NCBI GenBank assembly: GCA_028829895.1
Contig: CM054181.1
Span: 11,552,501-11,616,500 of the forward strand
Reading direction: 5' to 3'
DNA: 64,000 bases
From: Sinotaia quadrata
Lineage: Eukaryota > Mollusca > Gastropoda > Architaenioglossa > Viviparidae
Both the position numbers and the translations under genes were made by a program. Under the pieces are notes generated by a model. That model did not search any database. It had not been told where the DNA came from and saw only the letters and a list, made by a program, of their open reading frames with translations. Below are positions 45,127 to 56,599 of the stretch, one piece after another (within the stretch, counting starts at the first letter, position 1; the number at the start of each line of letters is the position of its first letter).

Positions 45127-45492
45127 TCATGCGGCAGCACTTGTAATGGTGACAAGCATCTCCCGCCCCCCGATCTTCAAGCTAGTTAAACCATTGAGTG
45201 CGGTGCAACAGACCGTAGATGATGTGATAGGCGTACAACAGGAATCTTGCACTTGATGACCCTTCCAGAAATGGTACCTCCAAACATCAAGTCGGTCTCT
45301 CGGTACGCTTTGAGAAATTGATCGATGTCTGTTGCACAAGAGATGGGCTCCTTCACTGCTTTCAAAGATGAGAGGGTGAGCATTTGATAAAATTAGAGTA
45401 TTTTTTAAAAAAAGGTCAAAGGCTGTCAAGTGAATCAAAGATCCTGCCAGTGTAATGTGCACGGGTGCCATGTAAGAAATAGTGATCTGCAA
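45127..45492 (-). other. Minus-strand exon-like region, unrecognised
   Basis: Two overlapping minus-strand frames are open. One (45186-45383) reads LSSLKAVKEPISCATDIDQF then LKAYRETDLMFGGTISG. Its P-I...D-(x)n-FG...G spacing faintly recalls the ligand-binding S2 segment of ionotropic glutamate receptors. The other (121 codons) has no resemblance that I recognise. A shift between frames would be needed to join them, so a broken exon or chance frames are both possible. Confidence 0.22.
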
Positions 45493-45911
45493 GAAGCGAA
45501 CGGGTTATTTTTGTGAAAGCCATTATAAAATGATTTTTGTGTACTCACTGCGAATTAATTATTGCATCAAAGACAGCGCACACAACTTCGTATAATCATG
45601 CAAGAGTCCTCCTCCACCCCGCTACTAAGGCACGAACTATGTCATAAGTTAGTGATCAAACACTTTAGTGTATTCAAACTGAGTCAGGCCTAGACAGATG
45701 TAGACAGGTGAAGAATGAAATGGAGAACATCTGAATAAATTTACGACTTTCAAAAGTAACAATTGGATAGACTGAGGTCACTCACACTACAATAGAAAGA
45801 TAAATAATAGCATACTTGTAAATAATTCAATGACATATAAGTAAATAAATCGAAGCATAAAACAAAATGACATACATGCCAATAATTCGTTGCATACAAC
45901 AATGACACATT
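45493..45911. other. Unannotated spacer
   Basis: AT-rich sequence with a weak AATAATTCAATGACATA duplication near 45820-45895. Nothing else supported. Confidence 0.55.
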
Positions 45912-46351
45912 GGTCGAAAAGCCATAGAGAACTAGATGTACAGGTTACGTAAAAAAGAAAGGTAACAATTATGTGGAAAAGCCATAGAGAACTAGATGTA
46001 CAGGTTACGTAAAAAAGAAAGGTAACAATTGTGTGGAAAAGCCATAGAGAACTAGATGTACAGGTTACGTAATAAAGAAAGGTAACAATTGTGTGGAAAA
46101 GCCATAGAGAACTAGATGTACAGGTTACGTAATAAAGAAAGGTAACAATTGTGTGGAAAAACCATAGAGAACTAGATGTACAGGTTACGTAAAAAAGAAA
46201 GGTAACAATTGTGTGGAAAAGCCATAGAGAACTAGATGTACAGGTTACGTAAAAAAGAAAGGTAACAATTGTGTCGAAAAGCCATAGAGAACTAGATGTA
46301 CAGGTTACGTAAAAAAGAAAGGTAACAATTGTGTCGAAAAGCCATTGAGAA
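45912..46351. repeat. 60-bp minisatellite, 7.4 near-identical copies
   Basis: Exact 60-bp spacing of AAAAGCCATAGAGAACTAGA followed by TGTACAGGTTACGTAA. Only scattered single-base differences, so it is a very recent expansion. Confidence 0.99.
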
Positions 46352-46379
46352 CTAGAGATAGTGCTAAAGAAGGACTGGC

Positions 46380-47430
46380 GTAATACTCAACACTCAGGGA
46401 CTACCCAAACATTTCTCACAAACACGAAATACATGCAACACACAGAGACTAGTGAAATATTTATCACAAACACCAAATGCATGCAACACACAGAGAATAA
46501 TGAAATATTTATCATTGAAACAAAATACACACAAGTAGAACATATCAATAGTAAAAATGCATGAAATGTTTCTCAGTGAACTCCTTAATATCAGCCCATT
46601 GGCTGGTCTCGTTCTCATAAGTCATAATCATTGGATGAAAGAAAACTACACACTCAGCTTGCATTACGTCAGCAATCCAGAATATTCTTGCCTCAAGCTG
46701 TTTACTTCAACTCAGACACTTTCAAAAATAACACCGTTAGGAGTGTCCAAAGTTGGGTTACTCTGACAATTTAGCAATTTATATAACAATTTAAATTAAA
46801 AATAATCATGGTCAAATTTACTCTGTCAGAAATACACAGGATATACCGACACGTCCAACACGCAGTGACTACTGAAAATTTTGTCATAAAAACAATTTTT
46901 ATACATCACTCATGACTGCTGAAATATTTCTTACAAACACAAAATGCATACAACACACAGAGACTACTGAAACATTTCTCAGAAACACGAACTGTATTCA
47001 ACACACAGTGACTACTGAAACATTTCTCAACAACACGAAATGTATTCAAATCACAGGAAGTACTCAATCATTTAACACAAATACAAAATAATTTGAACAC
47101 ACAGTGACAACTAATATTTCTCACAAACACCAAATGCATTGTGCACACGGAGACCACTGAAATATTTATCATAAATACTAAATGCATACAACAGACAATA
47201 ACTAATGAAACATTTCTCACAATCAAGAAATGCATTCAACACATAATAACTACAGAAACATTTTTCGCTAACACGAATTGCTTACGCAGGGTCTACAGAA
47301 GCATTCATTTATCACTAACACGAAATGTTTACAACACACAGGAACTACTGAAGCATTTCTCACAAACACAAAATGCATTCAACGCACATGGACTACCGAA
47401 GCATTTCTCACAAACACAAATTTTTCGTTT
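46380..47430. repeat. ~47-bp minisatellite interrupted by family-1 insertion
   Basis: Units of ACACAGAGACTACTGAAATA followed by TTTCTCACAAACACGAAATG lie on both sides of family-1 copy F (46575-46831). The false peptide repeats seen through it come from this array. Confidence 0.9.
46575..46831 (-). repeat. Dispersed repeat family 1, copy F
   Basis: Minus-orientation copy with CCCATTGGCTGGTCTCG, AATATTCTTGCCTCAAGCTG and the GTTACTCTGACAATTTAGC end blocks, inserted in the surrounding 47-bp array. Confidence 0.88.
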
Positions 47431-47433
47431 GTA

Positions 47434-47512
47434 GAATGGGCTATATGGTGTTTGTTGCTATTATGGGCTATATGGTGTTTGTTGCTATTATGGGCTATAT
47501 GGTGTTTGTTGC
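47434..47512. repeat. 27-bp tandem repeat, three copies
   Basis: Three exact units of GGGCTATATGGTGTTTGTTG followed by CTATTAT. Confidence 0.98.
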
Positions 47513-48079
47513 TCGTCGTTCTACCCAACCCCCACCCATGTGAACCCCTCAATATTTGTTATGTTTGTTGTGTGCACGATATTTAACCATTTTCTTCGTC
47601 GCTCAGCTGACCAGTTATTCACTCCAGATTTGTTCTAATGAATTACGTTTTTCGAATAGTAACAATTTTCCGTATCTCTCAGATCAGAAGTTCTAAGAGA
47701 AAGTGAAGCGAGTAAAATTAAAATATCTCTTTATGATGCACGAACACTGAAGGCTGATAGTTGGCCTATATTCCCTCGATTCAGTATTAAGGGACAGCAA
47801 CTCTTGAACCGTCATCTCTCTCTCTCAATTTGCACTGCTCTGACAAACATATAGTGTCAGTAGGCGGGTTTTTTCAATCTAAAATTGGCCTGGATTGTTG
47901 TTGCAGTCGCGTTACGGCGAATGCAAAATAGCAACGGACATAGGCGTCACCGGCTTAGTCGGTGTTAGGTGTGTAGACTTATCCTTTGAAACTTAAATCT
48001 ATTTTTGTCGCGAAACACCAAGAGTGTGGCGGAGTCGTGTATGTTTAAAATCGCTCTAACAAGTGCTTTACACTAATTT
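47513..48079. other. Unannotated sequence, GC-richer than neighbours
   Basis: No sustained open frame. Less repetitive and less AT-rich than the surroundings, as expected for a regulatory region before the candidate exon that follows. Confidence 0.4.
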
Positions 48080-48211
48080 ACACTAATGATGCCAGCGGTT
48101 GACCTTAGGAGTTCACATCGTCTGTGACAGTTTGGTCACACAGGAGGTTGTTTCAGCGTGAACGAAAGGATTGAAGCGCGACAGTCGAAAGCAGTCAACA
48201 CAGACACCCAG
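48080..48211 (+). other. Candidate noncoding first exon
   Basis: A GC-richer segment ends in the strong donor ACACCCAG|GTAAGA at 48212. No long frame is present, so it would be 5' UTR of a plus-strand gene whose coding exons lie beyond the window. The exon start is not determinable. Confidence 0.25.
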
Positions 48212-48427
48212 GTAAGACAAATGAATGTTTCAGAAAATCTTTAAACCACTTTTGTTTGGTCAGACAGATATGACGCGTAATGGGAGACATTTTTTATTTT
48301 TATTTATCAAGTCTGTAGATTCTAAAGTATGTTGTCGGTTAAGTCAAAGTGAGACCCGCCATACTGTAGTAGTAAGTGCTAATGAATGCAGTCATGCGAA
48401 AAGATGTGAGGTTACTTCGCAGGAGCG

Positions 48428-49262
48428 TGAGAAATCATGACAGACGCAGTGTGAGAACAGTTATAGGGACAGTTTTTTTTTTATCAGCTACATTCAGAAA
48501 GAAGAAACAAGTGATAACTTCTTATCTCAAGATTAATGGAACACGCATTTTCTATTGCCGATCTTTAACCGTTTAAAACTATCAAATGTGGTCATAGTCA
48601 AAGGCGTGTTTACGTCCATAGTATCTTAAATCGTTTATCTGTCACTTGAGCCATTTCCCGATTGATATACTGAGCTGCTTATAGAAATATTTACACTAAA
48701 AATCTCAAAGAGAGTTTTTCAAGTTTTAACCGATACTTGAAATAGCTAATCTTTCATTGTTATAACGTCCTTCATATCCGTCTGTCCATCGCCTCTCCGA
48801 GTACATCTGTCCTAAATTATCTCGACTGACAGTAAAACAACCAGCCAGATATATGGATGGAGGATGGAACGAAGGATGGATGGAGAGAGATGACACTATA
48901 ATTACAGTCTAGAAATCATGACAGACATAGTATGACAACAGTTATAGTCTAGAAATCACACATTATAAATATAATATGACAATAGTTATTGTATAGAAAT
49001 CACACATTATAACAGTTCTCATACTGTATGTATAGTCTAGAAATCACACTTTATAAATATAATATGACAATAGTTATAGGCTAGAAATCACACATTATAA
49101 CAGTTCTCATACTGTATGTATAGTCTAGAAATCACACTTTATAAATACAGTTATAATTGTAATCACTCTTTATAAATACAGTGTGATAACCGTTATAGTG
49201 TAGAAATCACACTTTCTAACTACAGTGTGAGTTATAGTCTAGAAATCACACATTATAAATAG
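48428..49262. repeat. ~46-bp minisatellite interrupted by dispersed repeat 2
   Basis: Units of AGAAATCACACATTATAA type with ACAGTTATAGTCT. One unit lies at 48428-48469 and the rest at 48903-49262, with dispersed repeat 2 in between. Confidence 0.8.
48470..48902 (+). repeat. Dispersed repeat 2, left inverted copy
   Basis: About 433 bp that match the reverse complement of 52286-52713 along their whole length, with scattered substitutions and small indels. No coding capacity. Its ends fall at unit borders of the surrounding array, indicating insertion into it. Confidence 0.9.
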
Positions 49263-49379
49263 AATATACGTGTACTGTCCTATGCAAGGATAAAGGGTGA
49301 CATCTACAGTGTCTGTTATACTATATCTAACTCGTCAATATATTCTCATAGTCGAGACTAATCAGATTTGTGTTTGATA

Positions 49380-51236
49380 GAATGTCAAAAATCTTGATGT
49401 CATGTTGATTTCATATTGATGTCACGCTGATGCCATATTGATGTCATGTTGAAGTCATGTTGATGTCTGTAGCAGAGTAAATTTGCCTCCACCTCTTTTA
49501 AAATTTAAATTTAATTGTTATATAAATTGTTAAATTGTCAGAGTAACCCGACCTTGGGCACTCCTTATGACCGTATTTTTGAAAGTATCTGAGTTGAAAT
49601 AAACACTCGAGTTGAGAATATGCTAGAAATTGATGATGTAATGCAAACCATCTCAACTGGGTGAGTAGTTTTTATTGTCCAATGGCTATGATTTACGAGA
49701 AAGAGACCAGCCAATGGGTTGATCTAAAAGTTTACCTTCTGTAGAGAAATCTATTGTCTGATCATTTGAATTTGAAGTGGCAAAGAAGTCTGGTCTTTGA
49801 AAGGCAGCCGTTAGCTTGATGGTGAGTTAACTGACTGGTTGAGAAAGAATGGACATTAAATATTTCATGCATTTTTGCTAGTGATGTGTTATACTTGTGA
49901 TTTACTTAGCGATGTATTATGTTAGTAGACTATTATTTCTACACACGTTTGAACTAAGCTGCTCCTATGTAGTACCCTAGCATTTGACATTGTTTTGATA
50001 TGCTGTATTTATTATGCCGTGTGTGTGTATTGTGCTAATAAATACCATTGCAGGAAATTGTAAGTTGATTCCGGAATGTAAGAAAGAGTGGAGTTATAAA
50101 GTGATAAACTGTAAACTTAGTTTTGCTACTTGATTATATTTTTCAGAGTAAGCAGCCCTTTCTACTTTCTGTGTATGATGTGAATTTCCAGTTCACTGAT
50201 TGTAATCTGCTACGACAAATCATGGTAGAGGCAGGAAGCAGTGTGTGTATAAGTTTAAAGAATACACTACACCCCTTTGATGTATTGTGGCAAAGTATGC
50301 TGAGTACATTAGGAAATTTCTGGTACATTTAAGTTACTAGAAATTGCTTTAATTACTGATCTGCTAGAAGGGGTTGACATGGCAGAAAGAAGCATTAGGT
50401 TAACTCGAGAGAATAAGTAGCAGAACGGTTTTTTCAATGTGCAAAAGAAATATGTGGAACTGTCATAATAATGGCAGACAATAAATTTGTGACACTGGCA
50501 AAGTGCACAAAAGGACTGTTGAGACTGCACTTAATTCAGGTTATGTAAAACCTATTATCGCTTATTTCTAATAACTCAATTTCTGCTCTCTGATAAGGAC
50601 TATCCTGTGATTTGTATTGAATATTTGAACTGTATTTTGGGGATGAAGGACTGTGTAAATTATTCAAACATGCAAATATTGATGTCAAGTAATCTTTTCT
50701 TTGTATTTGTCATTGGTATATTTGATTGTTCATTTAATAAATTTATTGTTATATTATTGACCTTCTTATGCATATTGATAACCTTGCTGGAGATGAAAGT
50801 GGGTAGATGGGGGCTATTTAATCTAAATATAGATTAAAGATTGATTTGTTTTTTTCTTTTAGTAAGACGTTTTCACATTGGAAAGATTGTGTGACGGTAA
50901 ATGTTTATCTTTAATGTGGTGGAAGAGAGAAATCGTTTACACCGCCCGCGTATCCGTCAAGTGAGAGAGAAGAGTGGTGTCTGCTGGAGGATCATTTAAA
51001 ACAAATAAAGATTTTCATCACTTGTAATTAGTTTTAATTAATTTGATTAATTAATTATTAATAATTATATCCATCAGCTAAGTGGCGTTGGCTTAACAAT
51101 GTTATATTGATGTCACGCTGATTTCATGTTGACGTTATTTTGCTGTCATGTTGATGCCATATTGATGCCATGTTGATGTCACGCTGATGTCATATTGATG
51201 TCATTTTGCTATCATGTTGATGTCATATTGATGCCA
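49380..51236. repeat. TGATGTCATATTGATGCCA array interrupted by copy G
   Basis: Short ~13-bp subunits (TTGATGTCATGTT, TGATGCCATAT) lie at 49380-49470 and again at 51100-51236, on either side of the family-1 full-length copy. Confidence 0.85.
49471..51099 (+). mobile_element. Dispersed repeat family 1, longest copy G
   Basis: A ~1.63-kb plus-orientation copy from AGAGTAAATTTGCCTCC to GGCGTTGGCTTAACAA. It aligns by eye with copy H at 56600 over its length. It has an internal AATAAA near the right end and only short decayed frames (e.g. 50123-50332). It is inserted within a TGATGTCA array. The ends do not obviously match each other, so the element class is unresolved. Confidence 0.82.
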
Positions 51237-51365
51237 TATATAAATATATTAAAGATATAGTAGACACTATTTTATAATATTGTGTAAACACGCATGGATC
51301 TCAGAGATACTGAGCAGTTGTCCTGTTATAAATTTGTATAGAACTAAAATGCAAAAGATACATTT

Positions 51366-51489
51366 GTCTTTACCAGCATTCTCCTCTTAAGTAACCTGTC
51401 ATAAAGAGTTATGGATTTCTACTCAATTTTTATCGCATAATTACAACTCTTTATGACAGGTTACTTAAGAGGAGAATGCTGGTAAAGAC
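51366..51489. repeat. Perfect 45-bp-arm hairpin
   Basis: Arm 51366-51410 is the exact reverse complement of 51445-51489, with a 34-base loop. It is unrelated in sequence to the hairpin at 14549. Confidence 0.97.
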
Positions 51490-51689
51490 TCGAGCAGGAG
51501 ATGGTGGCTGTATTAGAGATTTGTGTTCGTTACAGGTCTGAATATAAATAGGTGCACTTCAATTCAAATTTAAATGGCGGACGCTTCCGGCTTACACCGA
51601 ATTCGCGCACAGCAATGACATTTAGTCGCGTACATGATGTCTAGAGATAACAGTTAACATGGCACTGTGCCATGGTTTCATTATTATAT

Positions 51690-51890
51690 TTAAGGCAGAA
51701 TTATACACGTGTAAAATTATATTTAATCAGAATTATTTAATGTTTTATAATTATATTTAAGGGAGAATTATTACACATTTAAAAATTATATTTAAGGCAG
51801 GATTATTTCACGTTATATAATTATATTTGAGGCAGAATTATTTCACGTTATATAATTATATTTAAGGCATAATTATTTCACGGTATCGGT
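51690..51890. repeat. ~35-bp minisatellite
   Basis: Six units of ATAATTATATTTAAGGCAGA followed by ATTATTTCACGTT. Confidence 0.92.
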
Positions 51891-52285
51891 TATAGGGATG
51901 TTTCCTTGTAATTAGGTGAAGGAAGATGTACACTATACATATCGGTGTGAACACATTCGTCTTGTACATTTAGCGTACATTTATGAAAAGACGCATCATT
52001 TCTTGAGGCAGATGTATACTATAGATGGTGGTATGAATCCATCGTTCCGCTTTTAGCGCAGATTCGGCCATAGAAAACTTTGATGAAAATGGAAATGCAA
52101 GAGAAAGACTGATTTAAAAAACAATCATAATGCATGCTGAATACCCGTCATGCGAACAATAAAATTAAATGGAAAAAAATAACTATATATATGCTTCAGA
52201 TTTAAAATATTAAAAGAATTTCTAAGATAATCATTAATAAGAAATATTAACAAACCAATTTAAAAGCAAATGTTGCACGAATAAT
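51891..52285. other. Unannotated sequence
   Basis: AT-rich. A weak ~100-bp duplication around AGATGTACACTATACATA and AGATGTATACTATAGATG (51925-52030). No gene. Confidence 0.5.
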
Positions 52286-52713
52286 GTAATTATGGTGTCA
52301 TATCTCTCCATCAATCCTTCTTTCCATCCTCCGTCCATATATCTGGCTGGTTGCTTGACTGTCAGTCGAGATAATTTAGGGCAGATGTACTCGGAGAGGC
52401 GATGGACAGACGTGTATGAAGGACGTTATGACAATGAAAGATTAGCTATTTCAAGTATCGGTTAAAACTTGAAAAACTATCTTTGAGATTTTGAGAGTAA
52501 ATATTTCTATAAGCAGCTCAGTATGTCAATCGGGAAATGGCTCAAGTGACAGATAAACGATTTAAGATACTATGGGCGTCAACACGCTTATGACTATGAC
52601 CACATTTCATAGTTTTAAACGGTTAAAGATCGGCAATAGAAAATGTGTGTTCCATTAATCTTGAGATAAGTTATCACTTGTTTCTTCTTTCGGAATGTAG
52701 CTGATAAAAACTG
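52286..52713 (-). repeat. Dispersed repeat 2, right inverted copy
   Basis: Reverse-complement partner of 48470-48902, 3.4 kb away. The pair could pair with each other or promote inversion of the interval. Confidence 0.9.
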
Positions 52714-53568
52714 AAAACTCACATCTGTCTCTGTTTGTGTGTATGTTTGTGTGTGTATGTAAATAAGGAAAGAAATTAACATAAACATAATTCACAACTG
52801 TTTGCTTTAATAAATCTTGCTAGACTGCGAGCGACAATGAGCATAGTAAAATAAATATCACTTCTGTAAATGTAATTCAGATTGGTGTAAATATGATGTG
52901 GCGTTTTTATGTTATTACGTATGCAACTCCATCTCCCCCCCCCCCCCAAGAAATTTTAATAAGTTTGCAGAATAAATAAATATCCCTACTTTTCTTTCGC
53001 TTCATCTTACTCATTGCATCCTAGATCTACCTGACTATTTTAGGGGAACGCCTCCAGCTTATATCAGTTCCGCGCGGGAACGAAGGACTGTGAGGGGGTG
53101 GGAAGTGGGACTCTTAACAAATTCTTTGTTGTCTCTCAGTCTGTGTTGTCTCTGCTTCTTGTATTTTAGTTCTTTTCTTTCGTTGTCTTAGCGCTTTTAG
53201 TGTTCACTGTTAAGGATGTTGTTGGGGAGGGGGGAGTTGTTCTTTTTTTTGTTGTTGCTTATTTGCTGCTGCTGATTTAGTTTCTCTCTTTTTGTGTTTT
53301 GCCTCTGCTTTCGATTTGTTTTGGTAAGCTTTTTTTTATTTGTTGTTCTTCTTTCTTTTGCTGTTGTTGCCATGTACTGATGTGTGGAGGTGGTCGTTGG
53401 CGCACCCTTCTCGGTATTTCGTCGGCTGCGTTGGTCGAGGCTTCAGTTACTTTCAAGTATGAGTCTCATTTTGGATAAGAAGGGGACGAAGGGGATGGGT
53501 TGGGGGATAATAGTAGGGCAAAGATAAACAAGTCTGAGAGATTGACTTCCTCTTCTAGAGCTCATCTT
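52714..53568. other. Unannotated T-rich sequence
   Basis: From 53050 the plus strand is pyrimidine-rich. The minus strand reads as Gln/Lys/Asn-rich fragments broken by stops, which may be part of the decayed unit at 53569-53847. Confidence 0.4.
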
Positions 53569-53847
53569 TCAATTCAGTTTGCGTTTTATGCACCGGTTCT
53601 TTCTGCTCAATCCCTGTGTTTTGTTTTGGAGCCAGCATCTGTCTGTTTTCCTTTTTTTTAGGAATTTAATAAACTGGGATTTGGCGATGGGATATTTCTT
53701 GTTTTCCATGTATCTGGCTTCCATCTTTACCATGATTTGGATTTCAACCTTTGCTAACGTTGTTGTTGGCGTCTGTGAAACTGACTCACTGGACGACTTA
53801 GTTGTAGTCTGTGTTGAATTGAGTTTTGTAGTTGGAAGGCTTTTCAT
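53569..53847 (-). other. Lys/Thr/Ser-rich minus-strand frame, possible retroelement relic
   Basis: A 92-codon frame containing SESVSQTPTTTLAKVEIQIM then KNKKYPIAKSQFIKFLKK-like basic sequence. Composition resembles ORF1-type nucleic-acid-binding regions, but no zinc knuckle or other motif is present. The plus strand is equally open (108 codons, hydrophobic). Confidence 0.2.
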
Positions 53848-54799
53848 TTGTAGTTGGGGTGTTTATCCTCTATGCAACTGTCTTTGTCACTCCACGTCTG
53901 AGTGATATTGTTTCTTCTTTTGATATTATTCACATTTGTTTGAGTATCTGATTTGTCAGATATGCTTAAGTAATACATAATTCATCTAGTGGATGTTGAT
54001 CATTTATATACAGCACTGCTCTTCGTGCTCAGCGTATTGACCTTAATGAAACATCGCATCTTAGTTACTTCCGGCTTTGCTTTGCGCAGCTATTTCAGAT
54101 GTACCTTGGCATGAGAAGTGAAGGGGTTAAATAAGACGAGCTTAAAATGTCATCACAAGGGAGATAGCTCATTTTGCGGACGACTGAAGATATCTAGCGA
54201 TCGATTTTGAATTGTAAATGGTGAAGAACCATGAGATGAAGAAAAAGAATGATGACAATTATAAGGGTGATGAATATGTGTTGGTGTTTACTCACATTAG
54301 GTTATTTATTTGTCTAAGGTTTCTCGTCCTTGATTAGTTTCATTATTTTCATATAGTTTTTCTATTCCTATTGCATTATATTCCATTTTCTTAGGGTTCT
54401 AATACTGACTTGATTATTTTATATTTAGTTATTCATTAATCCTCAGTATTTGTTATTAGCTATCATTTTGAGTATTTCGTATTATCAAGTATCTTGTATT
54501 TCCTATTACTTTTTTTTAATTTGTTTGTTTTCACCCCCAAAGCAAAGTGTCACTGGGAATATATAGCTGACTTATTTTTAGAGTTTTAAAAATAACATTC
54601 CAAAATTCTTGTTTCTTGAAGGCGAATTGCAGTGGAAGAGGGGGTTGTACTGTTATATTTATAGCACTCGCTTCCTTCTCTCAAAATATTTTAAGATTAG
54701 ATGAAAGTCAACAAGGTTACAGGCCTACTGGATACAATGTTACAGGCCCACTGGATTATATTGCACTTTGTATTGTAGTAGAAGGCAGTAGTATTGCAT
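53848..54799. other. Unannotated sequence
   Basis: Nothing supported. A short GTTACAGGCC(T/C)ACTGGAT duplication lies near 54715-54755. Confidence 0.5.
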
Positions 54800-54915
54800 A
54801 TATAATATTCTAAATTGTAGATGTTATAGATAAAGTTTATATAATATTCTAAATTGATGTTATAGATAAAGTTTATATAATATTCTAAACTGATGTTATA
54901 AATAAAGATTATTTT
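54800..54915. repeat. ~36-bp tandem repeat
   Basis: Three units of GTTATAGATAAAGTTTATAT followed by AATATTCTAAA. Confidence 0.93.
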
Positions 54916-54960
54916 AATAATATAAAGTGTCTACGATGAGATGTGGTGCATTTGAACAGT

Positions 54961-54991
<31 letters not shown>

Positions 54992-56454
54992 ATTCGATGA
55001 TTATGGAACAGTGGTACTTCTCAGACATTGGTACTAATACAATTTTGTTTAATAAATAAAACGTGCTTTAAGTGTAATATCGAAGTAGAGAATAAATGAA
55101 TAAGCGTCGAGTATTGGGCGAACAGAGGAAATGAAGACAAAGACTCTGTATCGTAGTTTGTGCGAAAATCGTAATGCCGTTAGGAACTAAAAACGGTACT
55201 CTCTTAGTGAGAAAACATAAAGTTCCATAACTAGGAATAAATACGAAAAATAAAAACAGAGACATTTTAATTAGCGAGAAAATAAAAATGCCTCCTCGAA
55301 CGACAGAAAATAAATACATTTGTTGAGAAGTCTGTGTAACGTAAGACTTCTAAGCACGCATAAGTGTATAAACACGAGAGAAGTACAATACAAAACAAAA
55401 ATATATGACAGTTAAGTTAAGCTTGAGGGTCATTCATTCAGTATGTAGAGAAATCCACCCACAAATGACTGTCGGGGAGTTCGCCTGAGATCTTTCAGTT
55501 AGTAATAGGCAAACCAGCAATATACGACTGTCGATAATTCGCTAAGAGGGTCATTCGTTTAGTACACAGACTGAAAGTAGACAATTTTTTTACACCTCTT
55601 TGTCCCCTTATGTACTTCCTTTTCGCCCCTCTTCCATTCGCATGTTCATTATCGGACTCACCCATCCTAAACTAGGTCACTGGAAGTCAAGTATTTGCAC
55701 AAATTCATCGAAATGAAGTCGCATTCGTAAATTCAATACAACAAGTATCTATCTTATTATGACTTACAGGCGTAAGTAAGGTATTTCTCGCTTTGCTTGC
55801 AGACTAAAGCTTTTCCAAATAGCAGGAAGAGTCAAGAGATAATACCGGATTTAGCGAGGCAACTTTTATTTGGACGTTCGCCATTTAAATCCGTATTTCA
55901 GCCAGTAGAAACTTTCCAGATTCTTACAACGTTAAATTAAAATTAACTATAAATTAAAGGATAATGAGTGGAGCACACTTGAGCAATAATTATAAATCTC
56001 TTGAACATGGAAGTGGCAGATCGTGTAGCTACCAAAAGGTAACAGTTTTTGGCACCACGATCCCACGGGAAATAATACGGGCGTTAGTTCATGTGCACTT
56101 CGGTTCCTTTCCACACCTTCGCACATAATTCTATTGGACCGCGGTTGATAAGGAGCATTACCATAAAAGAGAGTGCTCAAGGTAATTTTGTCTTGCTTCT
56201 CTCGTGAAGAGTAAGCGCTTTGATAAACAGGACGGACATTAGTCATATTCACATACCTATCGTTGACTTCTTTCATTTGTATACTTTTGTACTACTTTAT
56301 TGTACCATCTATCACACTCTCTTCTTAAACCAAACACAATCCCCAGGATATAATATGCAACCATCTTCACCATTCTCTATGTGCGTAATCATTAAGCGAG
56401 TGACCCTTCAACGAATGACCCCTGAAGAACAATACTGATAATTATTATTTGCAA
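54916..56454. other. Unannotated sequence
   Basis: Contains a short ACAG run (54961-54988). A 109-codon minus-strand frame at 55947-56276 has mixed composition with no recognised family and no convincing splice sites. Confidence 0.45.
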
Positions 56455-56599
56455 CATGACACATTCGGTTACAATTGACTTATTTCAAGAGAGAATCACA
56501 CTTTAGATACAATTGACCTACGTCAAGAGTGAATCACACTTCATAGTTATAATTAACTTATGTCAAGAGTGAATCACACTTCAAAATTGAAATCTCTTG
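56455..56599. repeat. ~43-bp minisatellite
   Basis: Three to four units of TTATGTCAAGAGTGAATCAC followed by ACTTCATAGATACAATTG, abutting family-1 copy H. Confidence 0.9.

Noticed and set aside
45912..46351. CRISPR-like regular direct repeats
   Set aside because: Units are directly tandem with no unique spacers, and the genome context is eukaryotic. The same applies to the arrays at 29003 and 12485.
55947..56276. 109-codon minus-strand frame as a gene
   Set aside because: No recognised motif, no clear splice sites, and a length not exceptional for chance in this much sequence.
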